Source: Symbiodinium natans (Eukaryota; Sar; Dinophyceae; Suessiales; Symbiodiniaceae). From it: a stretch of 40,926 nucleotides of DNA. The notes under the pieces were generated by a model. It was not told the DNA's origin, did no database searches, and worked only from the letters and a program-made list of their open reading frames with translations. Both the position numbers and the translations under genes were made by a program. Location: assembly GCA_905221605.1 (NCBI GenBank), contig CAJNDS010000832.1, positions 21,302 through 62,227 of the forward strand. Direction: 5' to 3'. Numbering within the stretch: the stretch's first letter is position 1; every line of letters starts with the position of its first letter. Positions 1-10,400 of the stretch are shown piece after piece.

Positions 1-398
1 CTGTGTGTCTGTGTGTCTGTGTGTCTGTGTGTCTGTGTGTCTGTGTGTCTGTGTGTCTGTGTTTCTGTGTGTCTGTGTGTCTGTGTGTCTGTGTGTCTGT
101 GTGTCTGTGTGTCTGTGTGTCTGTGTGTCTGTGTGTCTGTGTGTCTGTGTGTCTGTGTGTCTGTGTGTCTGTGTCTGTGCTGTGTGCTGTGTGCCTGTGT
201 GTGTGTGCTGTGTGTCTGTGTGTCTGTGTGTCTGTGTGTGTGTGTGTCTGTGTGTCTGTGTGTCTGTGTGTCTGTGTGTCTGTGTGTCTGTGTGTCTGTG
301 TGTCTGTGTGTCTGTGTGTCTGTGTGTCTGTGTGTCTGTGTGTCTGTGTGTCTGTGTGTCTGTGTGTCTGTGTGTCTGTGTGTCTGTGTGTCTGTCTG
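1..398. repeat. (TCTGTGTG)n microsatellite
   Basis: An 8-bp unit TCTGTGTG (equivalently CTGTGTGT) repeats almost without interruption, with small disturbances near 60, 170-210 and 235-245. The reading frames that stay open across it encode only Cys/Val/Leu/Ser strings and are not genes. By position it would fall in a downstream intron or 3' flank of the GH3 gene read leftwards from 15435. Confidence 0.95.
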
Positions 399-1064
399 TT
401 GCACTGCACACAACGAGGTGACTGAGACACAGCAACTCCATCACGCACATCATGAACAATGCGCTTCATCAAACCCCGGACAGCTGTGCGGCGCTTCTAA
501 CTTCTAAGGGACACTTCCCTGTTTTGTATTTGACCATGGTTGCTTATGGCGTTGCTCACGCAGTTGCTATTTGTTGCTCATGCGGCCCTCATGAAGCCCT
601 CATGAGGTCCACTAGGAGATCTTTGGAAGCCTCACAGCACAGGCCGGATGATGCTTGAACAGGGGGAAGCTCCACAAGGTTTTCATGAGATTCGATTCTT
701 CTGACAAATTGTCAAAGCAAATCGGTGCCAGCATGCAAAGAAACTTGCCCGGGGTATCTTAAAGATTGCATTCTGCCCATACGTCGATAAGCGCACTCGT
801 GGGGCTGAAGCGGAGTGTCGGTGCCCCACGAGTCGGTGCATCGCCGTATTGACCGATACGCTGGCACGCCGATACAGCATCAGTGCGCCGATGCGGCGGC
901 AAGCGGAGTGACGACGCGGAACTGGGCGTCCGGAACGTGGCTGTTCTGTCTTACGATGCCATGGTATTTCGCTGAAGAAATTTGAAGTGTTACATAAGTG
1001 TTTTGAATGGCACACTGTCCGCCAGGCTACAAGGATCGGTCCAGCTCACGCTCCATCATCCGGC
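399..1064. other. Non-coding stretch downstream of the last recognised GH3 exon; contains inverted repeats
   Basis: No coding region is recognisable. CAGGCCGGATGATG at 640-653 recurs as a perfect inverted copy at 1054-1067, which would give a MITE-like unit of about 430 bp. Inside it, 795-805 and 823-833 form an 11-bp perfect stem (ACTCGTGGGGC / GCCCCACGAGT) with a 17-nt loop. The right arm overlaps the inferred donor site of the last GH3 exon (1065), so the inverted-repeat unit probably lies in the next GH3 intron. GH3 sequence expected after the SDW motif region was not found here. Confidence 0.5.
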
Positions 1065-1966
1065 CTGGCTGCTCCACGTCCAATCCCTCTGTGATGGACA
1101 TTGAATGCGTCGCACCCCAGTCGGACATCACATAGCCTCAAGCAAAATGGTTTTCCTGGCGAATCCAGCAAAACAGCATCCGCTCTTCGGGCCTTCAAAG
1201 TTCAGTGTCTTCTTCAAATCATGACGCAACGTCATGGGATTCTCGCAGCTCCAGTCCCCGTTGATCTTGTTGTAACTGCCTAACATGCATCCAGCAGAAG
1301 CTCGAGCTCTCACTCAGACGTCTTGGTAGCAAAAGTACTGAGCTTGGCACACATCATAGAGCCAACACCAGCTTCAACGGCACCCTCGAATGGTGGGTAA
1401 TACACTTCCTTGCGATGCTGCATCCAAAGAGAGCCAGTTGGCATCAGCCCAGGACTTGCCAAGCGAAAACCGACATAGCTGACATAACTGACATAAGTGA
1501 CAAAAGTCACAACATGCTTCCAATACCAAATGTCCAAGATTCGAACCGAGTTCTCTCATCGACTTCCTCGCTAACCTGGCTTAAAGACTTAGAAACCCCT
1601 TCAGGACGGTCCCTAGCTCAAGAATTTCAGTCAAGGGACCCCAACGCGATTTGTTTCCTGGTTGTTTTGAATGAAATGCTTGGCATTGGCCACGACCTTC
1701 TGCGACTGTATGCCTTTGACAACAGGCTGCACAAGCTTGTAGCCAAGGTAGGGGTCTTCCCCCGAAAGGTACTCAAAGTTCCGGCCGTTCCTTGGCAAGT
1801 GACCGGCAGCTCAGGAAAGGCATGGCAGCAGCAAAGTCAAGATGCTCCTGACCTGCAACCTGACAGTTCCAAGTTTCAGCGGCACCCGTGCCACATTCAG
1901 TCCGGGCCCAAGCTGGACGTTCGAACCCTTGTCGTAAAACTCTTTGCCCATGCCTTGTCCCCACTC
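1065..1966 (-). CDS. GH3 beta-glucosidase-type glycoside hydrolase, catalytic-domain exons (partial)
   Basis: This continues the same gene with six exons: 1966-1878 (GQGMGKEFYDKGSNVQLG, ending VARVPL), 1790-1646 (NGRNFEYLSGEDPYLGY, then NAKHFIQNNQETNR), 1575-1543 (VSEEVDERTRF), 1408-1351 (EVYYPPFEGAVEAG), 1279-1193 (SYNKINGDWSCENP) and 1136-1065 (YVMSDWGATHS). The Asp of SDWG is the GH3 catalytic nucleophile, and the KH and GRNFE motifs of the sugar-binding pocket are present. Introns: 1877-1791 GA-AG, 1645-1576 GT-AG, 1542-1409 GA-AG, 1350-1280 GT-AG and 1192-1137 GC-AG. All phases match. The last exon end at 1065 is inferred from a GC donor after QPG. The second GH3 domain is not in the window and probably lies to the left. 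No stop or frameshift is seen in the ten exons, so the gene may be functional despite the transposon upstream. Confidence 0.92.
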
Positions 1967-3739
1967 CTTAGAAGATCAGGTGCGCATTACTCAGAATGAA
2001 CAAAAAAAGCAGAGTTGCACATGTCAATACTTTGACAAGCCGTCGGTTACACAAGTGTTACAATTGTTACACAGTACCGCACATGAAGCCGTGCTGTAAA
2101 GAGCAAGAAAGGGGGGTGGGGGTAGTAGGTCAAGAAGAATCGCAGAAAGTGATCGATTTGCACTAGAACCTAAACAAGCCTCGCCTGTATCCTAGAACAC
2201 CATCCAGGCGGTCCCTAACAGAGGCGATTGATCCTGCCTGTAATGCGGGCAAAAATCGCTGAGAACCACTGCTTCGAAGATGCCAGCACTTGCTACTGAA
2301 ACGGTTCTCTAAATCCAAGGGGCCTTTATGTTTCTCAGAACTTCAAAAAACACAAAAAAAAACTGAACGCATTTCCAGCTCGAACTTTTGTGTGTCGATT
2401 GGAAAGGCTCGCCCCAAAGATGCCAAAGGCGGTCCTGAAAGAAGATCGTTCTCCCAAGGAGGCGCCAGCACAAGTCCAGTCATGTGACCTCCTGCGATGT
2501 CTTCTTTAGACTTAAGAAGTACGGCTGACGAAGATCGCAACGCCTGCTTAAGGAATGGTGGACCAGATCGCCCGAATCTGGACAGCGGACAAACAACGGT
2601 GTCAGAGAATGAAATTCACAACCGCAGTAGGCCATCACTTTCGTCCCGCTCACCGACTGATGCTCGTGAAGAGTCAAAAAGTCGAGTAGTGGGGGAGGAA
2701 GCAAGCCATGGCAAGGACACGCAGATGAAGACCCAGAGACCCAGTATGCTCGGACAATGGTCATGCAGTGCCAGGCAGAAAAGGCCAACCGGCAAATGCG
2801 GCATAGCAGCCACCAGGCGCGAAAACAATCCTTACGGACCAAACGGGCGGATGCGCCATGATTCACCTGTGAGCTTCGGATGCAGCAGAGGTAGGCAGAT
2901 ACATCCTATGCCACATTCGATGCCGTTGCGAATGGACCAACACAACCACGCTCACCGGTCAGGACTAGTCCATTATGAGAATATGCAGGTGCAGTTAGGG
3001 TAAGGAGCGGTGCAGTTTCCGATAGTTTCCGACCCTTTATCAAGTTGGCACGAAAATTCCGGCTCGTCCGAGAAGCTTGCAGGCAGAAGTTCGCACCAGC
3101 CGGAAGCCGACACGGACTGTAGTGCGGTGGGCAGTGCTGCTGGACCAGATCGGCTCTCTCAGGCGTAAGTTTGACCCAGGGGTGAGCACAGCTGATGTGC
3201 GCGGAAAGGATGAAGCCTTATGGGAGGCATCCGTGGCTAAGACCGTCGGCCAAGTCGCTATGAAATCCCAGAACGTCATGTCAATGAATATGGACAGACA
3301 TATGGCGGCGCTATTGCAAAAGAAGGAAAGAGCGAAAGAAAAAACACGTTATGGCGAGGGGAAGCACGCGCACAGGCAGGTGACGAATCCGAAGTATGCG
3401 AGAAGCTGTAGCAGTCCGCATTGAGGGAGCAAGTAAAGCGGCACGAAGGCTGAGGGCGGGGGCATGCGCGACGGAAGCAGTGTCATCCAACTGGGCAAAT
3501 TGACAGCTCGCGCGATGGAAGCAACTTTAACGGATTTCGAGGAAGCTCATGAACTGTGTGAACATGACTGACCAAACGTGCCCAAAAATCCTTTGAAAGG
3601 ATTATTTCGTCAAGGCTTTCTGGGCAGGATTCTAAAACCATTACCATTACAGTGCGTTCATTTCATTCCGATATACCAATCCTTGTAAAGTACCACGAGC
3701 TCCTTCTCATATAGTAATACTGCTATTAAAAATTCTGTC
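1967..3739. other. Left part of the long GH3 intron, no gene seen
   Basis: This lies between the acceptor of the 1966 exon and the copia target duplication. It belongs to a GA-AG intron running from 14181 to 1967 (12,215 nt, about 2.45 kb without the transposon and one target copy). Open frames of 115-168 codons on the plus strand (2497-3003, 3077-3424) resemble no family I know and lie antisense to the gene. I treat them as chance. Confidence 0.6.
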
Positions 3740-3744
3740 ATGAT
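3740..3744. other. Target-site duplication of the copia element (left copy)
   Basis: ATGAT directly precedes the left LTR and recurs directly after the right LTR at 13509-13513. Five base pairs is the usual duplication made by copia integrases. Confidence 0.9.
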
Positions 3745-3970
3745 AGTTGAACAGGTTAGAACCTGGCCTAAGCCTGAAAGGGGAAGGACCAGGCACAACC
3801 AAAAGAAGGGCTCAGGGACCCTCAAAGCCCTCAACCCTGCGTGCAAGCCGCACCTCATGCGGCCTTTTTACTTGAGCCAAAAATGTGGTCAGAAGGTAAG
3901 TCATCCTAGTCTGCACAACATGACTATACATGCTTTACAATAGAGGAAGGAAGCTCGTGATTCTTCAACT
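3745..3970 (-). repeat. 3' LTR of the copia element
   Basis: 226 bp. The ends form a 7-bp inverted repeat (AGTTGAA / TTCAACT), so the termini are AG...CT rather than the canonical TG...CA. It contains a hairpin (GCCGCA / TGCGGC at about 3848-3864) next to a T-run and a spliced-leader-like tract at 3871-3885. It is identical to the copy at 13283-13508 except for one base. Confidence 0.95.
3871..3885 (-). promoter_or_regulatory. Dinoflagellate spliced-leader-like tract in the 3' LTR
   Basis: On the sense (minus) strand it reads CATTTTTGGCTCAAG. This matches the 3' part of the dinoflagellate spliced leader (ending CATTTTGGCTCAAG) except for one extra T. The same tract is in the other LTR. It may be a relic of a trans-spliced transcript or a functional mimic; 14 matched bases could still be chance. 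Confidence 0.45.
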
Positions 3971-4467
3971 CCCCCCTTCATGTTTGCAGAACTTTCAGTC
4001 GCCAAGCTCATTACAGCTCGATTACGGACTTTAGGAAGACTGCAGCTGCAAGCTCAGCTCAGCAGCTAAACCTACTGTCGATTGTGGCGCGGGCTCAGCC
4101 ATGCGCAGTTGAATCCGGTATCTCAGGTGATCAGGCTGAAACACAGACTCAATGAACCTTTAAGGTAATTCTACCTGCAATCTATACAAAACTACTCTCA
4201 ACCGGTGCAGGACTGTGCTCAGGCGAAGTCAGAGCGGCGCTTGGGAGCAGCCGGACACTGACACAACGCAGTGCAAGGCTGAGGGCAGGCAAGAAGTGCA
4301 GGATGAGATCCTCAAGAACTCATTCAGATGACACAGGGATGATGGCTCATATCCAAGTGTCTGCAAAAGCACGATGATGGAGGTAGCGCAGGAGCAGCTT
4401 GACAACCATCACAAACATATCACCCAAGGAATTTTCAAAAGACTTCAGGTGACAGGGAAGTGCATGC
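3971..4467 (-). other. Copia 3' untranslated region with polypurine tract
   Basis: The minus strand reads GAAGGGGGG immediately before the 3' LTR (3971-3979), a typical plus-strand primer. The rest up to the gag-pol stop at 4468 is non-coding, with no recognised domain. Confidence 0.75.
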
Positions 4468-7400
4468 TTAGATGGGAACATCTGGCAGACGCTCAGTGGA
4501 GATGTGGAGCAACTTCAGTGCATGAGCCCACTTCTGGACCGAAAGAGCCTTCGTCAAAGGATCACCTTTCTGGTCATTAGTGTTGACATAGCCCAGTTCA
4601 ACATCATCGTTGTCGTTCACAGCTTCGCACGTAGATGAAACGTTGATGCGATGAGTTTTGGACAAATGCCTCAGCTTAGCTGAATATCCTTTACGGACAA
4701 TGGCAATGCAAGCCTCATTATCTTCACGACACAAGAGCTTAATGCCCGGGATTATGGTTTGCCAAACTTCAAGTAATGGCAAGGCATCATTGAACAGCGC
4801 ACTGCTCAAGGACACGAATTCTGCTTCGGTAGAGCTCCTTGAGACCACTTTCTGTCTCTTGCTGGACCATGACAGAAGAGCAAATGAGTTGCTTCCTTCA
4901 AGGGCAACGATATACCCACTTGTGGAACGCGCGGTGTCAGGACAGCCGCCGAAATCTGAATCCACATACAAGGCAAGGTGCAAAGATGAAGCTGGGTCGT
5001 GGACAAACATCACAGGGTTGTATTGAACCGTCGCAGCAATGTAACCCACCAACCTGGCAACCCTTTTATCATCGTTCACTGACCAACGACAGACATTGGT
5101 CGTGAGGGTAGTGACGGCCACCATAAGATCTGGGCGATTCAAACGTGCAAGCCACAGAATCTTCATCAGGATGCGAGCGGCGCTGTCAGCAAGAGAACCC
5201 CGAGCATCATTATCACTTAGTGATAGAGCTCCTGGGTCAACATGCGGGGTCCTCTGGTGCTTAACAGCGGAACCAACCAAGGATTCATACAAGTCAACAC
5301 ACTGTTTGGCGAAGTCTTCAGTTTCCAACGCAAGGGCTGGTTGATTGTCATACAAGACGTGGCGATGACTGCGACCAAGCACTCTGGTGAGAGGAGCATA
5401 AGGCTCGAGGTCAACTTGTTTCGACAAGGAACTCCAGAAACCTTTATGCTTCGACAACTTCCCGCTCAATGTGAGGTCGTCAACATATACGCACAAGATC
5501 AGATCCAATGTGGGAAAATAATACACAGAAGGAAGGTTGGGGAATTCAATTCCACCAAGACCAGTGAGAATGCCATGCAAATGCCTTTGCCAATGCGCTG
5601 ATGACTCAGGGTGTCCATACAAGGCCTTGTAGAGCGGTGCACAGGGCTGAATTACGTCTCTCTTAGAAGCTGGGACGAGTTCTGGTGGCAAGAGGACGAA
5701 AGTTCGGTTTTTGCTCTTCAAGGCTGCTTGTGTATACGCCTTAATGGCGTCGCTAGTTGTCACACCATGAGATTCGAGAAGACCGAATCCAATGACCGTG
5801 TTCAGTCCCTCAAGCGAAGAAGGGGCAGACGCGAAGAGTTCTTCGAACACAGCAGACATTCCAGTCTGGTCACGTATATCGTCTCCACGAAAGACGATAC
5901 GCGCCTTAAGCTTCCAAGAATCAGGCTCTAGTTCGGCGCCTTTCACACTCATGATGACCATCAAGTTTCCGAAGTGGATCACATTGGAAGTCCTGCGAGC
6001 CCATGCAAGAACCTCACTCTTCGGCATGATCTCTTCTTCTATCCAGGTACCTGCCTTCAAAAGACCATCCTTTTCTTCTTGGACCTTTTCAAGCGCAGCA
6101 GGCTGGGAAGTCCATTCCCTTCTATCCAACAGCCGATGGACGTAACCAGGGATTCGGATGTGGCGCATACCAGACTCAAACATCAGGAGATCGAGCGGTA
6201 GTGGCGGCCGAACGTCCTTAACCCTGTGAAGTTGAGGGAAAGTGGGCACACATGGCAACGCCGGTGCAACAAATGCTTTCGCATAAGGAAACAAAGATGC
6301 CAAAATTGCCCTGGCCATGGCCTCAGGGTAAAAGGCTGAGCGTCTTGAGTCTGAACCTTCAACGGTATCGTGCTTGAAGTGCTTAGGATGTGAACACTGA
6401 TAAGCCGCAAAGTCATGTGCCAAACGCTTACTACTAGTCAATATCTTCCAAGGCTTCAGCATTGGGCCACCTCTGGAAGACACAAGTCCGAAAGCGCATC
6501 CGTGGAACTCAACGGTGAGAAGATTGAATTGGTCAACAAAAGCAATGATCTCAGGCAAAGACCAACCAGCAGCGTCTCTTGGCCACTCGAAACTTACTTC
6601 ACCCCCCTGAAGTATGACTAATGCAGCAACCCGGATGAATTGCAACAATAGCTTCCGGGATTTCTCCCTTTCGGCGGTAAGCTTTTCAAGGTACCCCGGC
6701 TTAGTGGCCAGGTTCATGCGGGACCACGCTGACCAAGGTCCACATTCAAGGGATCCATGGATGCAGCAACCAGGAGTTGCACTGACTTGGTGGATGAGCT
6801 GATCGATGGCCAAGGGATCCTCGAGATTGATGCTTTCACGGCACAACCGAACCACTTGAACACCCAGTTCTGGACCAAGGTGCCCAATCATGGAATCCGG
6901 AGCGCAGCAAAACTCATAAAGTACCAATGCACCAGGCTTCTGATGCCGACAGGCAGGCAAAGCTTCAACACCGGGGAGTGCTTCATCATCTTCGGGAATG
7001 GAAGGTTCGTATTCCGGCGTCCTGAGGAAGTCTAGCTCTGATTCAGCATCTCTTTCTGTAGACCTACCCAAAGCAGCAAGTTCCACTTCAACTGCTTCTT
7101 CATCGGCTGGGTCGATCTCAGGCGGAAGATCAGGCAAACCAAGATGCTCGAAAGACAAGAGCCTCTCGTGATCCTCAAAAGGTTGAGACGAAGTTTTGGC
7201 CTCGTCCCCGAACGCCTTTTCAAAACGAGCAACACATTCAGGATTGTGGTCGGAACGGTCTCTTTCACAGGCAGTACAGCCTGGAGTAGGGCCAAGCTTC
7301 AGAAATCTTGAATAGGTGATGTAGATCCTTCGAGCCTTTTTCTTGATGTTGGCTTGGTCGCCTGAGAAAGGCAGAGGAAGAGGATCTGGCATTGCGAAGT

Positions 7401-10400
7401 CTTCTCCTCCACAAAGTTGCAGCGTGTGTTCGGCTGCGTTTTTGAGGGGAAACACTGGATCGCCAGATCGCACATACAGTTCTGCTTCAGGAACAGATAT
7501 TACCTCTTCCCAAGAACCAAGTTTGAATCGAACTTTGGCTAAATCCAGCACGTATACAACCGACCTATACAAGAACCCAGGCTCCAATCTCCATCCGGCA
7601 AACAACCCTGGCTTGGCATTAGGACCAAACTTGCTATCTGCTCGTGCCCGATAGAAAACAAGTTGGCCTAAGATTAATTCCCGAGGCGGGACGTCTTCGG
7701 CATCGAAGTGCGCAACTGCAAAGTCCCATCGTGAGAGATCAGATTCGAGAGGAGCAGGATGCGAAAGGTTCATCGCCATTGACCCGTAGCGGCAAGCCAC
7801 TGTCCACAACTCAGGTCTGACAGCAAACCCTGCTTCAAGAAAAGATGACCTGACCCCTTCTTGGAAAGACCGAATTTCACGCTCAAGTTGAGAATTATGA
7901 GGAAACCGGTTCGGCAATGAAGGCATGTGTAACCAGCCCAAGGTTTCTGCAGCAAGCTTGAATTCGTCTGCTGCATCAGAAACCAGCGATACCGGTTTGC
8001 TGCACACTTTCCTCCCAACAAAACGCTTGAGGCATGTCAAGATGGAATCAGTTGAACGATCTGTGGCAGGGTAAGCAGCAAACAATCCTGTGAAGCGATC
8101 TCGAAGGCACAACACCACATACTCTCTTCCGGGAGCATTGGAGTCACTAGGTGACTTGAACACATGGATGTGATCAGCTGCAATAACCTCTCCAAACTCA
8201 GAAGCTTCAAGCATCGCGGGCTCAGAATCCTCATCACGAGGCTTGCGGCGCACCCTGCGGGATAAGAGTTTGGATCGATTGCACACATCGCAGAACGGGT
8301 TCTTTGGGAAATGGAATAAGCGATGCTTCACGCTCACAGCTTCATCTCTCAATTTGCGAACTCGATCGCTGACATGGGCATCGTCCACGATGGGAACTCC
8401 CGGCGAACTCACATCTAAAGGCTTGTCCCCTTCAGGAAGCGCAGATGCAGCTGGACCATCAGGGTTTGCCTCGACAAGATGTTCTTTGGGCAGCCCCCCT
8501 GACGAAGAGGAAGGCACTTCGGACGACTCAATCTCTGCTGGAATGACATCAACCAGCGGGTGACTGTCCAAAGGAAATCCAACTCCTATGAGAGCATCTA
8601 AGACATCAAGCTCAAGAGAAGCTGGATCTTTTGCTGCGTACAAGATCATCACCAGCCGATCACCAGTCCAAGGTTGCGTGGCATGTAGTCGATTTTTGGC
8701 AGAGAACTGGATAACCCCTTTCTTGAAACTCAAAATCTTGCCAATTTGCGAAACGCTTGGAAAAGGACATTTGTCTCTTCCTGCAGCATCTTCAACCCAA
8801 ACACCACCACCGGTAAAACCCCCCAACGAAATGACAACATTGTCGATCCCAGCATTACGGGAATCCTTGTGAGGATCTGCGGACACATTGTGCAGCAAAT
8901 TGATGGTGGTGTAAACATGTCCAGGGGCTTTACGCTGTGCAAATTGGTTCAATGCACGAGTCACGAAAGGGTACTCCTTCGTAGACTTCAAAAGACCGAC
9001 GACGCCACCTCGACGGAAGCAGCCAACTGCAAAGGACGAGTCGTTGCTCGGCTCAATCCCTCGGGGTGCTGAACCACGCTTCACAAGTCCAAAGATCTTA
9101 CGAACTTGATTGGGCTGAATATCACCACGCTTTGTTAGGAGGTCTTTGGCATACTCTTCAGCTGGATCATGGGCAAAGGGGGTCGAAGGCTCTCGGCTTT
9201 CCTTACCAGACCTTTCAAGAGAATCAGCTGACGCAGCCACGCCGTGGACAAACTGAACTTTGCTGGTGAAAATAGGCACATGCTCATCTATGCGCGTTGC
9301 ATAAAACCTGGCCTCCTCAGCGCAATCAATCCGAAGCTTAGACAAGTCATGCACGAAGAAAGGAAGGGAACCAGGTAACCATATAAAGGCCTTCCCGGAT
9401 TCAACATCCAAACCGGTGCTCCGAACAACTGGACAGTTGTCCAACATGTAGTGGTTGGCGAGAGGCATATTGTCGGACGCAAATCCCAAACTCTGAGAGC
9501 CAGGCTGAGGTCCACCACCTGTGTGGAACGTAACAGGGCTCGCTGAGTGCGCAAGAAAGGACCTGTACGACTCCGACGGAATTCCCTGGTCTGCCAGCGC
9601 TCGCGCCGATCCAAGATGCCGACCAGCAGCTGTGTCGGCAGCCCATTCAACGCTGAAAGCGTTGCTCCCAGGAATGTTGCACATGCTTGAGGCAGCCATC
9701 ATTGCTACGACTGCTTTTGCAACAGCTCCTGGGGACTTGGGCTTGGAAGCGGCGGCCTTAGGCTTAGACTTAGGGTCAACCTTAGGGGTCTTATCAGGTG
9801 CGTGGCTGTACTTGCAATTCTCTCCATGCATGCAACCAGACGACATTCTGAAGAAAATGCAAGGTGTCTTGGCTTTTTCTGCATCTGACATGCCTTTTGC
9901 CTTCGCTTTAGCTTTTGTCTTAGGTTTGGGGCTTGGTGCGGGATTTGCAGGGACTGGAGCCTTCGGTGGAGGTCCAGTGGACACTGGGGCAGGAGTCTTG
10001 GCCTTTGGGGAACTCCGGGATGCCTCCTTAGTCTCTGCAGGAACTCCCTTTGACTTTGCCTGCGGAGCGGCAATTTGCAAAGACTTCATCACTGAGTGAG
10101 AGTTTGCATCTTCTCGCTCTTGAACAAGGATATCTTGTATTTTGTTCCATAAGTAATCCCACTCACGACGACGGGATTCTGGCGCAGATTCTCTGATATC
10201 CTCGATGATGCGTTCCAACTTTCGAATATGCTTCACCCGGTGGAAAAGCCATTCACCAGTGAGGCGATCATCTGGCCTCTGTCCGACCGGTATGGCATAC
10301 AGAACAGTCCTTACGCGTTGCACAAAGTCTCGGAGATCTCGCATGGAGTTTCCCCCGATTTCAACCTGGAACAACGTCGAAGCAGTCAGCACAGTACCTC

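Noticed and set aside
1-507. Open frames of 138-164 codons on the plus strand
   Set aside because: They are translations of the TCTGTGTG microsatellite in three frames and have no protein-like composition.
1535-1560. tRNA B-box-like GGTTCGAATC on the minus strand
   Set aside because: It falls at a GH3 exon end and donor site; no tRNA cloverleaf can be drawn around it.
2497-3424. Two plus-strand ORFs (168 and 115 codons)
   Set aside because: No family resemblance; they lie within the GH3 intron on the opposite strand. Kept only as intron content.
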